A stretch of 64,000 nt of DNA from an uncultured Microcaldota archaeon. GTDB lineage: Archaea > Micrarchaeota > Micrarchaeia > Burarchaeales > Fermentimicrarchaeaceae. The position numbers and the translations under genes are program-made. How positions within the stretch are numbered: position 1 is the stretch's first letter; the number at the start of each line of letters is the position of its first letter. The stretch is taken from the NCBI GenBank assembly GCA_903884505.1, contig CAISET010000002.1:186001-250000 (forward strand), read 5' to 3'. Below the pieces are notes generated by a model. The model was not told the origin of the DNA. It saw only the letters and a program-made list of their open reading frames with translations, and made no database searches. Of the stretch, positions 25,297 to 33,555 are shown in pieces.

Positions 25297-27861
25297 GTGG
25301 CAGAAACGAAGCACCTGAAAGGCCCAGCTGTCAGCAGGGACGAGGTAGGGCAGGCGCTGAGTCTGCTCCAGAGCCCGAAAACGCGCCCCCTCGCAGTGGA
25401 GAGGCTCAAGTCCCTGACGAAGGACACGGAACAGTTCATAGAGGCGCTCTGGCAGCACTCGAAGCAGCGCACGAGGGTTTTTTCACAGAGCCTGGATTTC
25501 ATAAAGCGGAAGATGGCGACAGCACCACCAAACACCTCGATATCAGAGACCGCCTCGCTCATCCTCGAGCGGCTGGATGGGGTTGAGCAGTCCATCAGTT
25601 CCAGAATACGGGCGGAGAAGGCATTCCTGGCCCTGAGCAGCGGAAGGGAGTGCGCGAATCCAGCGGTGCTGCGCGCCAAGGTGCGCGAAGCAGTCGACTC
25701 GGGGAAGCCGCTCGAGATAGTGGCCTTATGGGAGCCTGCCGAGGCTGCTGCTGAGCAGCAGGGCAAGAGGGACCCTCTCATCCTTTTCATGCAGATGCTG
25801 GCCAGGGCAGGCTGCAAGTTCAACGCCCGTTTCATACTCAACGACATGGGCGCCGCATCGCCTGAGGCCAGCCAAAAGTCCTACGAGCGCCTGCGGCAGT
25901 TCATCGAAAGCAAGCACAACGAATCATTCTCACTCGAGAAGGCCAGCGAGATGACACAAGACATGCTCCTCTACGACGCAGCCCTCCGGGGCTACACGGG
26001 ATTAACCTCATTCCTTCAGGGCGCGGGCGCGCTCAAGCTGCAGGGCGAAGAGCCAGTGCTTGTAACCAACATATCGCTGAGGGCAGATGCTGTGCCCATC
26101 GCGGTCCCGGCACTGTTCCTGCAGAGCAGGGCAGCGTCCATCTCAGAAACAAGGCGCAAGATAGCCGGCTGCGCAAGGCTGATACAGAATCCGCGTTCGC
26201 GCAAGAATGGCATAAACGCGATACTTAACCTCGCGCTTTCGGACCAGGGGCATTTCCAGGAGGCGTGGGCATCCACCAGGGACAGCGCTGTGAGGCGCAA
26301 CAGGCTGGAATTGGTCAGAGGTGCGGCAAGAAGCTTCTTGGACGGCTCGCGGGCGCGCGCCACAGCCGACAAGCTCATTGAAGTGCTCACAGCCGCAGAA
26401 AAGGCCGCTGCGGAAGTGGATGCGCGCAGGATATGCGCAGCCCTCGCGAAGAGGAACTTCCGCAGCGCCTGGCCAGCGAACCTTGAGGAGATGCGGGCGA
26501 GGGTCCGCGCTGCAGTCGAGGCAGGCAACCCGATTACGCTCGCCATCCGCTGGGGAGGGTACAAGGAAACCCGAGGGGGAAGGGCGGATGCATTCGACAT
26601 GAAGGCGCTCCGGCGCATCCAGGAATGGGCGGGCTCCATCGGATATCCAGTCAGGCTCCTAATAGTATTCTGCGACATGCATGCAACCATCCTGAACGGG
26701 AAGTCAGTGAAGGCAACGCAGCTCTACCGTGCGGACCTGGAGGACGTGCTGCGCACGTCCATCGTGCGCACAGACAGGCCAGCGTTTGAGATCACTAACC
26801 TATCAGCACTCTACAAATCATGGCGCTCAAATCCAGCAAACGCACAAACTGTCCAGCAGGTGCAGGAAAAAGCCAAGGAGTTCGCGGCCGGAACTGACCT
26901 TAAGCCCCTGCGCATCATGGCTAAAAAGCATTCGGACCTTGTGCGGAGCAAAAAGAAGACCATCGATGAGGTCGTGGCAAGGTATTCTGAAATGCAGTAT
27001 ACTGATGATGTGGTGTTTGATGCAATGCTTCCAGGCTCGATCTCCGTCATTCTTGGCGGCAGCCTTGCGAGGAAGACATACGCCTCCAAGCGCCCCGCCG
27101 TCTTTATTGCATCGAGCGCAAGGGGCTTTGCAGATGTGCCATGGTACCTCGACGCTAACGCAGCAGTAGCAGTTGAAGGGAAGCCAATCTACGACAGGAA
27201 TGTGCTGGACGCGGAGAAGCGTCTCCGAGCAGTCTACCTGGACTATGCAGCCGCCCAGCCAGGCGCTTCCAGAATCATGACTGATGTGCGCACGCAGGAG
27301 GCAATCACGATGCTGGAGCAGGCAGGGATGCCAATGGCAGCATCGTGGAGCGTCGCATTCCTCTACGTACTTGGCGACCTGGCCTACGTGAAAGCAGTGC
27401 AAGACGTCTTCAAGGTGCTTGAAGCAGAGCGTCCGGAAGACCTTGCAACTGCAATGCAGCTGGCGGACGCAGCCATGGTCCGGATTTTCGAGGCCGCGGT
27501 TGATGGGGCCCCGCTTTTCATAACTGCCGATGTGCTTTCAGCTGCGCTGGAAGCGCCTCTCAAGCCAGGCGACAACAAGAGCATAGCAAGCCTGCTGGAT
27601 TCCGAAGTGGTGAATCCGCTCAGGCGCGCCGTGCGCGCCAGGCTTGCCCAAAAGCTCCAGGATAGCGTTCCGCTGCCGGACTATGAAGCGATGGAAGTGG
27701 AGATGCTAACAGAGGCAACCTACCTGTCGTTTGAAAGGTGCCTTAGCACGGCCGCGCAGCGCAAGGTTCTTGCGGAACTCCTTATAATGTACGGCAAGGA
27801 TTTCCTCCCTACGTTCTCGGCCCTGTATGGCACCGAGCGAAAACCTGAAGTGGCACAATGA
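25297..27861 (+). CDS. Giant uncharacterised helical protein with internal duplication
   Basis: About 854 residues from GTG 25297 (chosen by the TATA box 26 bases upstream). No signal peptide or membrane helix is visible. Two related segments occur: RAKVREAVDSGKPLEIVALWEP...ARFILNDMGA and, later, RARVRAAVEAGNPITLAIRWGG...LLIVFCDMHATILNG. The second includes a striking motif block, WGGYKETRGGRADAFDMKAL plus FCDMHA, with acidic and His residues that look catalytic. A further region, GSLARKTYASKRPAVFIASS with DVPWYLDANAAVAVEGKPIY, is also distinctive. I do not recognise the family. The first segment lacks most of the polar motif residues and may be a degenerate copy. The HEAT-repeat gene overlaps its stop, indicating an operon. 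Confidence 0.75.
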   Translation: MAETKHLKGPAVSRDEVGQALSLLQSPKTRPLAVERLKSLTKDTEQFIEALWQHSKQRTRVFSQSLDFIKRKMATAPPNTSISETASLILERLDGVEQSISSRIRAEKAFLALSSGRECANPAVLRAKVREAVDSGKPLEIVALWEPAEAAAEQQGKRDPLILFMQMLARAGCKFNARFILNDMGAASPEASQKSYERLRQFIESKHNESFSLEKASEMTQDMLLYDAALRGYTGLTSFLQGAGALKLQGEEPVLVTNISLRADAVPIAVPALFLQSRAASISETRRKIAGCARLIQNPRSRKNGINAILNLALSDQGHFQEAWASTRDSAVRRNRLELVRGAARSFLDGSRARATADKLIEVLTAAEKAAAEVDARRICAALAKRNFRSAWPANLEEMRARVRAAVEAGNPITLAIRWGGYKETRGGRADAFDMKALRRIQEWAGSIGYPVRLLIVFCDMHATILNGKSVKATQLYRADLEDVLRTSIVRTDRPAFEITNLSALYKSWRSNPANAQTVQQVQEKAKEFAAGTDLKPLRIMAKKHSDLVRSKKKTIDEVVARYSEMQYTDDVVFDAMLPGSISVILGGSLARKTYASKRPAVFIASSARGFADVPWYLDANAAVAVEGKPIYDRNVLDAEKRLRAVYLDYAAAQPGASRIMTDVRTQEAITMLEQAGMPMAASWSVAFLYVLGDLAYVKAVQDVFKVLEAERPEDLATAMQLADAAMVRIFEAAVDGAPLFITADVLSAALEAPLKPGDNKSIASLLDSEVVNPLRRAVRARLAQKLQDSVPLPDYEAMEVEMLTEATYLSFERCLSTAAQRKVLAELLIMYGKDFLPTFSALYGTERKPEVAQ

Positions 27862-28328
27862 TGGAATTGGAAGAGGCATTGAAGTTCCTGCGGAGCAAAA
27901 ATTCCGGCGAGAGGATAGAGGCCATCCTGGAGCTCGGGAGGATAAGCAATGCAGGCGCAGTGCCCGCTCTCCTAAAGGCGGTTTCAGATGACGAGACCGG
28001 CGCCCTTGCCTGCTGGGCGCTGGGAAAAATAGGTGACAAAGCAGCTGTCCCGAAGCTCCTCGAATGCCTCGCATCGAGCGACCCTCAAATCAGGCACGAG
28101 GCAGCGCTCGCGCTCGGGCGGATTGGGGACAGCCGCGCGCTGAAGCCGCTGATGAAGCTGATGAAGACCGACGACGTAGCAAAGGTGCGCGAGGAGTGCG
28201 CGGAAGCGCTCGCGTATTTTGATTCACCCGAATCTCTCCACGCCCTCAAATCTGCCGCGGCCGAGGATAAGAGCAAGGCGGTGCGCGAGCAGGCAACAAA
28301 ATCAGTACTCATTCTTCTGTCGAAGTAA
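27858..28328 (+). CDS. HEAT-repeat (PBS-lyase-like) protein
   Basis: The 156-residue protein is almost wholly four to five HEAT-like repeats: SGERIEAILELGRISNAGAVPALLKAV, ETGALACWALGKIGDKAAVPKLLECL, PQIRHEAALALGRIGDSRALKPLMKLM and AKVREECAEALAYFDSPESLHALKSA. Such solenoids bind proteins or phycobilins/metal cofactors; in archaea they are usually protein-interaction scaffolds. ATG 27858 overlaps the upstream TGA by 4 bases (ATGA), so translation is coupled to the giant unknown protein. A role as its partner is inferred from coupling. Confidence 0.85.
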   Translation: MMELEEALKFLRSKNSGERIEAILELGRISNAGAVPALLKAVSDDETGALACWALGKIGDKAAVPKLLECLASSDPQIRHEAALALGRIGDSRALKPLMKLMKTDDVAKVREECAEALAYFDSPESLHALKSAAAEDKSKAVREQATKSVLILLSK

Positions 28329-28362
28329 GATTATGCTATCGCGGGTCCATCCTGCCCGCCGC

Positions 28363-28572
28363 TCACTTCCCCTTTTTCGTCGGCTTTTTCTCCTTCTCCG
28401 CATCAATTCCTTCTACCCTACTGTCAGCATCGCGCTCCGCAGTCCATCCGGAGCTCGCGCTCTCTGCCTCAACAAGCGTCTCCTCAAGCTCCTCCTTGTA
28501 AAGGTTAACATCCTTCTCAGCGGTCTCGACACGGCTGATGCCCTTGCCTTCGGGTTTTTTCGCTTTCGCCAT
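28363..28572 (-). CDS. Small highly charged protein, probably disordered
   Basis: From the ATG at 28572 (preceded by a GTGGTGG ribosome site 4 bases upstream) the product has 69 residues. It is dominated by Lys, Glu, Asp and Ala: MAKAKKPEGKG at the start, an acidic centre (YKEELEETLVEAESA) and a basic tail (KEKKPTKKGK). No fold is recognisable. The track start at 28665 would reach over the divergent promoter, so I rejected it. Its TATA would lie near 28611-28618, the same AT-rich element used by the divergent CPBP gene. Confidence 0.6.
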   Translation of the reverse strand: MAKAKKPEGKGISRVETAEKDVNLYKEELEETLVEAESASSGWTAERDADSRVEGIDAEKEKKPTKKGK

Positions 28573-28610
28573 TAAACCACCACTTGCAGCAAAACTTTTG
28601 CGCCAGCCTA

Positions 28611-28618
28611 TTATATTA
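28611..28618. promoter_or_regulatory. TATA element TTATATTA between divergent genes
   Basis: Centre is 26 bases before ATG 28640 (leaderless) and 42 bases from ATG 28572 on the other strand, which has a ribosome site and so needs a short leader. The element could serve both genes. Confidence 0.5.
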
Positions 28619-28639
28619 CTATCCCGCCAACCCAACTTC

Positions 28640-29263
28640 ATGAAGCGGGCAGCATTGGCATTCATTTCGGCCTCTCTCCTGCTCCTCGCCCGTTATTACT
28701 TTTTCCCATACTTCCTCTCGCAAATCCCCCTTGCCCGCGATTTCACCTTTCTCTTCGCGCTCCCGCTTCTCATCCTGCTGCTCCTCAGGGTGCGCCTCTC
28801 AGATTTCGGGCTGCAGTTCGGGGAGGCGAAGAAGCAGATGCCATTCGTCACGCTCGCCCTCCTAATCGCAACGCCTTTCATGTTCGTCGCGGCCACGCTC
28901 CCGGTCTTCAACAACTACTACCCAATTTTCGGCTGGGCAAGGTTTGGCGTGGCTAATTTCGTCGCCTATGAATCCCTCATCCTCCTCTTCATGTTCGCAA
29001 CCGAATTCTTCTTCCGCGGCTACCTACTGATGGGCATGAAAGGGCTCGGCGGGCCCGCGGCAATCCTGCTGCAAAACATACCCTACACGCTCGTGCATCT
29101 CGGGAAGCCGCCCCTTGAAATTCCCGCAAGCTTCTTCGCAGGCCTTTTCTTCGGCTGGGCTGACTGGCGGGCAAAAAGCATACTTCCCAGCGTCATCCTC
29201 CACTGGTGCATCAACATCCTGATGGACGTGTTCTGCATCTACTTCTACTTCAGAGCTTCTTGA
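28640..29263 (+). CDS. CPBP-family (CAAX/Abi) intramembrane metalloprotease
   Basis: The ~207-residue polytopic protein has six or so hydrophobic stretches. CPBP motifs are present late in the chain: TEFFFRGYLLMGMKG (motif 1, though the usual EE pair is TE here), NIPYTLVHLGKP (His of motif 2) and SVILHWCINILMD (motif 3). CAAX-prenyl protease/Rce1-type enzymes cleave membrane peptides; in prokaryotes members also process or protect against bacteriocins. Replacement of the first Glu of the EE pair may alter activity. ATG 28640 is fixed by the TATA 26 bases upstream. Its 3' end overlaps the end of the convergent gene by 14 bp. Confidence 0.8.
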   Translation: MKRAALAFISASLLLLARYYFFPYFLSQIPLARDFTFLFALPLLILLLLRVRLSDFGLQFGEAKKQMPFVTLALLIATPFMFVAATLPVFNNYYPIFGWARFGVANFVAYESLILLFMFATEFFFRGYLLMGMKGLGGPAAILLQNIPYTLVHLGKPPLEIPASFFAGLFFGWADWRAKSILPSVILHWCINILMDVFCIYFYFRAS

Positions 29264-29756
29264 GCCAAGTGTCATCATCCTGCGCGAAATCCCTCGACCT
29301 GAGGAGCTCTGCCATCCTGGGTCTTGGGGAGAAGAACATTGCCCAGTCGAACTTCTCAGACAGCTTCTCAAGGAGGAGGTCTAGCGCCTTACCCCCCATC
29401 CCGTGCTCCCAGAACTCCGTCTCGACCTCCTCGAGAGGGTAGAAAAAGTTCACATCCGCGACACGGTCATCGTCGCCAGCGCCCATCTTCTTCAGCCAGG
29501 CGCCCTTGTCGCCAACGAGATCCTTCACACTGCCCGCCTCGACCGTAATATCGCCGAGATATTTCGGGGACGGGCCCGGCTCGCCAAAAAGTTCAGGTGA
29601 TCTGGAGTAGACATAAAAGCGCACTCCTTCGTCACTGCCCCCGCTAAGGTTCTTGAATCCCGTCCCGCCAGGAAGGGGCTTTTCCGAGACTATAACGCTG
29701 CTCTTGAACTTCTCGCGGACCTCCGGAGGCACCATCATTCTGGCTTTTACCTGCAT
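29250..29756 (-). CDS. Uncharacterised protein, possibly GNAT-like
   Basis: The 168-residue product begins at ATG 29756; the ATG at 29762 abuts the GGAGGCG ribosome site and so cannot be used well. The C-terminal half contains EHGMGGKALDLLLEKLSEK followed by PRPRMAELLRSRDF, which resembles the acyl-CoA-binding loop and last strand region of GNAT acetyltransferases, but the usual R/Q-x-x-G-x-G/A form is imperfect. The N-terminal half (VRFYVYSRSPELFGEPGPSP) is not recognised. It is the last gene of a minus-strand operon of three orphans (30562 to 29250) with 12 bp between it and the gene before. Confidence 0.6.
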   Translation of the reverse strand: MQVKARMMVPPEVREKFKSSVIVSEKPLPGGTGFKNLSGGSDEGVRFYVYSRSPELFGEPGPSPKYLGDITVEAGSVKDLVGDKGAWLKKMGAGDDDRVADVNFFYPLEEVETEFWEHGMGGKALDLLLEKLSEKFDWAMFFSPRPRMAELLRSRDFAQDDDTWLKKL

Positions 29757-29768
29757 CGTCATCGCCTC

Positions 29769-30155
29769 CTATCCAGAAAGCTTGGCAGAAAGGGCGACAA
29801 CATTCTCTCCCTTCTTATTCTTCTTCGTCACCCCGATGCGCTCGAGCAGCGCAACAAGCTTATCAACGGTCCCCGTGCTGTCGCTGCCTTCCGCAGCATA
29901 CGCGTGAATCGCCCTCACAGCTTCATCAACGCCATTCTTGTTCTCCTTGTATTTCTTCATCCACGCACCCAGGTAAATCCGGTCAGCCTCGCTTTCGCTG
30001 CCGGTTTCCTTCTGGACGTCCTCATAGGCAAAGTAGAATGCCTTCGCAGAGCCGACCGGGTTTGGCCCACAGCGCAAATCCTCCATGTGGCGCCCCAGCT
30101 TCTGCACCACGACCCTGGGCAGCTCCTTCTCGTTATTCACCCTGATCCTGCGCAT
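29769..30155 (-). CDS. Orphan small protein, paralogue of the adjacent upstream gene
   Basis: The 128-residue, helix-rich soluble protein shares a clear pattern with its neighbour at 30137-30562: an aromatic FYFAYEDVQKETG helix, then WMKKYKENKNGVDEAVRAIHAYAAEGS, then VDKLVALLERIGV. It starts 19 bp inside the upstream gene, so the two are translationally coupled. No enzyme motif, signal peptide or membrane helix is visible. The tail (KKNKKGENVVALSAKLSG) is basic. Function unknown; an interaction or regulatory module is the most that can be inferred. Confidence 0.65.
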   Translation of the reverse strand: MRRIRVNNEKELPRVVVQKLGRHMEDLRCGPNPVGSAKAFYFAYEDVQKETGSESEADRIYLGAWMKKYKENKNGVDEAVRAIHAYAAEGSDSTGTVDKLVALLERIGVTKKNKKGENVVALSAKLSG

Positions 30156-30562
30156 AATGCCGCCTCGCCGCTTTTGTCGAGCATCTTGCCGATTTCCTCC
30201 TTGATGCCGCCGCCTTCCAGCGCCTTGAGCACCCCCGTGCGCTCAAGCACATCCAGCACCTTCTCCGCCATCGGGCTGTAGAACGTCCCCTCGTTGGCGA
30301 TGGTGCGCATTTTGGCGACTGCGCGCTCAACCCCCGTCCTATCCTCCCCGCCCTTCTCCAGGCGTTTCATAAAGCTCTTCTTGAAGAGCTCATCCGCCTT
30401 CTTCGTGCCGAATTTCTTGCAGAGGTCATCGTAGATGAAGTAGAGGTTCCTCGTGGGCATGGACGCGCCTCCGATATGCTGCATCCCGCTTAGGCAGGTT
30501 CCGACCGTCTTGCCGACGGTCCAGAGCAGTTCGTCCCTCTTCTTGCCGGCAAACCTGTTCAT
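30137..30562 (-). CDS. Orphan small protein, first gene of a three-gene operon
   Basis: The 141-residue soluble protein opens the operon. Shared core with the next gene: YFIYDDLCKKFG, SFMKRLEKGGEDRTGVERAVAKMRTIANEG and AEKVLDVLERTGVL. The N terminus has two Cys (GTCLSGMQH and DDLCKK), and the C terminus is GEAALCAGSG. A TATATA box at 30585-30590 is ~26 bases before the ATG, giving a leaderless mRNA. The pairing of two diverged copies in one operon suggests a heteromeric complex; this is inference. Family not recognised. Confidence 0.7.
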   Translation of the reverse strand: MNRFAGKKRDELLWTVGKTVGTCLSGMQHIGGASMPTRNLYFIYDDLCKKFGTKKADELFKKSFMKRLEKGGEDRTGVERAVAKMRTIANEGTFYSPMAEKVLDVLERTGVLKALEGGGIKEEIGKMLDKSGEAALCAGSG

Positions 30563-30584
30563 GCAGAAGATTGCTCGCCCAGAG

Positions 30585-30590
30585 TATATA
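30585..30590 (-). promoter_or_regulatory. TATA box of the 30562-29250 operon
   Basis: TATATA centred ~26 bases upstream of ATG 30562; leaderless spacing. Confidence 0.6.
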
Positions 30591-30678
30591 AGATTAAATT
30601 AACTCCCCCAAACCGCCGTAGGTGGCAAGGTGCGCCCTCGCCGCAAATTCCGCATCTAGGTATAAAAGCGATTTTCCC

Positions 30679-31344
30679 TCAGCCCGCCTCGGCTGCATCC
30701 GCGAGCACGGCAAGCGCGTCCGCGATTTTCTGCATCTCGGCCGGGCCAACGCCACTCGCTTCCCTCTCCACGTAAACCTTGTTGTCCCCGATGGAGAGCC
30801 CGTACCTGAGCTCGGTGACGAGCACGTCAACTGCTTTTCGCGCCTCCGGCTGAAGCAGCCTCTTCGTCCTCGCGGCGTCCTCGGAATTTATCACATACCT
30901 GGAGTCGAAGTCCGGCACCCCAATCTCTACCTCCTTCGTGATGCCGACGGCCTTGCCAAGCCCGCTCCAAATCCCCTCTTTCGAAATCCCAAGCCTGTAC
31001 GCGCCTATCTTCGGCGCGAGAATGTGCGCATAGAAGAAGAGCTTCGTGCGCGTGCGCTGGAAGCCCTGGCGGTCCCTCCCATGCGAATATTCCCGTGAGA
31101 AATATCCCATCTCAGCCTCGTGCCCGTTGTAGTTGCCGGTCACGGTCCCCCGGAAGCTCTTGTTCTCGTTGAAAGTGAGCCCGGTCATCGCGCAAAAGGC
31201 CTTCATCTTGTCGTTGCAGTCATTCACGGCCCTGTTCCTGAAGAAAAAGCCGATAACGGCAATAACGGCGAAAAACGCCACTATGCCAAAACATATCGCA
31301 GGGCACATGAGCGCCCCGATAAGATCCGCGACAGCGTCTGCCAT
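30679..31344 (-). CDS. Membrane-anchored uncharacterised protein
   Basis: From ATG 31344 the product is ~221 residues: an N-terminal helical hairpin or single long hydrophobic segment (IGALMCPAICFGIVAFFAVIAVIGFFF, about residues 10-35) followed by a soluble domain. The domain has FCAMTGLTFNENKSFRGTVTGNYNGHEAEMGYF, which resembles the start of DUF3137-like domains, and YGLSIGDNKVYVEREASGV near the end. The track start 14 codons upstream lies across the TATA element, so I rejected it. ATTTTAAT at 31366-31373 is ~26 bases upstream and also serves the divergent polX gene. Function unknown. Confidence 0.7.
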   Translation of the reverse strand: MADAVADLIGALMCPAICFGIVAFFAVIAVIGFFFRNRAVNDCNDKMKAFCAMTGLTFNENKSFRGTVTGNYNGHEAEMGYFSREYSHGRDRQGFQRTRTKLFFYAHILAPKIGAYRLGISKEGIWSGLGKAVGITKEVEIGVPDFDSRYVINSEDAARTKRLLQPEARKAVDVLVTELRYGLSIGDNKVYVEREASGVGPAEMQKIADALAVLADAAEAG

Positions 31345-31365
31345 GCCATAAATTTGCGCCAAGGC

Positions 31366-31373
31366 ATTAAAAT
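31366..31373. promoter_or_regulatory. Shared TATA element for the divergent pair 31344-/31397+
   Basis: ATTAAAAT, flanked by GGCA and TGCC arms, lies ~26 bases from ATG 31344 on minus and ~28 bases from ATG 31397 on plus. Start codons are 53 bp apart. Confidence 0.6.
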
Positions 31374-31396
31374 AGTGCCGGCCCAAGAGCAGAGCG

Positions 31397-33124
31397 ATGG
31401 CGAAGAACGCCCTGTGCGCGAAAATCTTCTACGAGATTGCCGACATCCTGGAGATACAGGACGTCCAGTGGAAGCCAATCGCATACAGGAAAGCGGCGAG
31501 AACCATCGAAGGCCTGAGCGAGGATGTGGAGGAAATCTACGCGCGCGGGGGAGCCAAGGCGCTGATGGAGCTCCCGGGGATAGGCGAGGCGCTTGCGAAA
31601 AAAATCGAGGAGCTAATCAAGACCGGAACGCTGCGCTATTACGAAGAGCTGAAGAAAGAGGCGCCCTTCGATTTGGAGGCAATCACCGCGATTCCAGGGA
31701 TGGGGCCGAAGAAGGCGAAGAGGCTCTACGATGGATTGGGAATCAAGACGCTTGATGACCTGAAGAAGGCGGCTGAGAAGCACGGGATTGCGGGCATCCC
31801 AGGCTTCGACGAGAAGAGCGAGGGGAACATTTTGAAGGGAATCGCGCTCCTTGAGAAGACGAAGGGCCGCGCGCTGCTCGGCAATGCCCTTCCCGAGGCG
31901 GAGAAGCTCGTTGAGGCGCTGGGGAAGAGCGGCGCAGTGAAGAGAATCGCATACGCGGGCTCGCTGCGCAGGATGAAGGAGACGATAGGCGACATAGACA
32001 TCCTCGTCACTTCGAGCAAGCCCGCGAAGGTCGCGGATTTCTTCACCAAACTCCCGCAGGTCGATGAGGTTGTAGCGAAAGGGGAGACGAAAAGCGCTGT
32101 CCGGCTGAAGGGCGGGATGAGCTGCGACCTGCGCGTGGTCGAGGACGATTCCTTCGGTGCGGCGTTGCAGTACTTCACCGGCAACAAGGAGCACAACATC
32201 GAGCTGCGGAGGATAGCGATTGCCAAGGGCTGGAAGCTGAACGAGTACGGAATTTTCAAGGGGGCGAAGAGGATTGCGGGAAAGGAAGAGGAGGAGGTTT
32301 ATGCGAAGCTTGGGCTTGGATGGATTCCGCCCGAATTGCGTGAGAACACTGGCGAAGTGGAGGCCGCGCAGATGAGGAAGCTGCCGAAGCTCGTTGAGAT
32401 GAAGGACATCAAGGGCGACTTCCACGCGCACACCAAATGGAGCGACGGGAACTATTCGATTGGAGAGATGGCAATTGCGGCGGAGAAGCTGGGCTACGAG
32501 TATCTCGCCATAACCGACCACGCGAGCCCGATGAAGGTTGCCAACGGCATGGATGCGAAGAGGAAGGAGAAGCACTCGAAGGAAATCTCAGGCGTGCAGA
32601 AGAAGCTGGAAAAGGAAGGGCGCAAGATACGGCTGCTGGACGGTTGCGAGCTGGACATACTGAAGGACGGGACCCTCGCCCTGCCCGCGCCCTCGCTGAA
32701 AAAGCTTGACGTCGTTGTCGGCGCGGTCCATTCGAACTTCAACATGGGAAGGGACGAGATGACGAAGAGGGTTGTAACTGCCCTGGGCAGCGGCCTAATC
32801 ACCATCCTCGCGCACCCGAGCGGGAGGCTCATAGGTGAGCGCGACGCGTACCAGCTCGACTACGACAAAATCTATGATGCGGCCGAGAGGAACGGGGTTG
32901 CGATGGAGATAAACGCATTCCCAGAGCGGCTTGACCTCGTTGATACGGAAGTGAAGAGGGCGGCAGGAAGGGGGCTGAAGCTTGCAATAGGCACGGATTC
33001 GCACTCGACCGAGCACCTGAGGTTCATGCGCTATGGTGTCGCGGTCGCGAGAAGGGGATGGTGCGAGAAGAAGGACCTGCTAAATAGCTTCGGTATCCGC
33101 GCCCTGGAGAAATTCCTGGAGTAG
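31397..33124 (+). CDS. polX: Family X DNA polymerase with PHP exonuclease domain
   Basis: The 575-residue enzyme has the full PolX-PHP layout. N-terminal helix-hairpin-helix 8-kDa region (ELPGIGEALAKKIEEL and AIPGMGPKKAKRLYD), then the nucleotidyltransferase palm with AGSLRRMKETIGDIDILV, where the paired Asp residues bind metal. It continues with the finger/thumb around FTGNKEHNIELRRIAIAKGWKLNEYG. The C-terminal PHP domain shows DFHAHTKWSDGN, LAITDHA, GCELDI, VVGAVHSNF, ILAHPSGRL and GTDSHSTEHL, all metal-ligand motifs. Such enzymes fill short gaps in base-excision repair and proofread 3' to 5'. Length is standard (~570). It is expressed from the shared TATA at 31366-31373. Confidence 0.95.
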   Translation: MAKNALCAKIFYEIADILEIQDVQWKPIAYRKAARTIEGLSEDVEEIYARGGAKALMELPGIGEALAKKIEELIKTGTLRYYEELKKEAPFDLEAITAIPGMGPKKAKRLYDGLGIKTLDDLKKAAEKHGIAGIPGFDEKSEGNILKGIALLEKTKGRALLGNALPEAEKLVEALGKSGAVKRIAYAGSLRRMKETIGDIDILVTSSKPAKVADFFTKLPQVDEVVAKGETKSAVRLKGGMSCDLRVVEDDSFGAALQYFTGNKEHNIELRRIAIAKGWKLNEYGIFKGAKRIAGKEEEEVYAKLGLGWIPPELRENTGEVEAAQMRKLPKLVEMKDIKGDFHAHTKWSDGNYSIGEMAIAAEKLGYEYLAITDHASPMKVANGMDAKRKEKHSKEISGVQKKLEKEGRKIRLLDGCELDILKDGTLALPAPSLKKLDVVVGAVHSNFNMGRDEMTKRVVTALGSGLITILAHPSGRLIGERDAYQLDYDKIYDAAERNGVAMEINAFPERLDLVDTEVKRAAGRGLKLAIGTDSHSTEHLRFMRYGVAVARRGWCEKKDLLNSFGIRALEKFLE

Positions 33125-33127
33125 CGC

Positions 33128-33548
<421 letters not shown>

Positions 33549-33555
33549 CATATCA

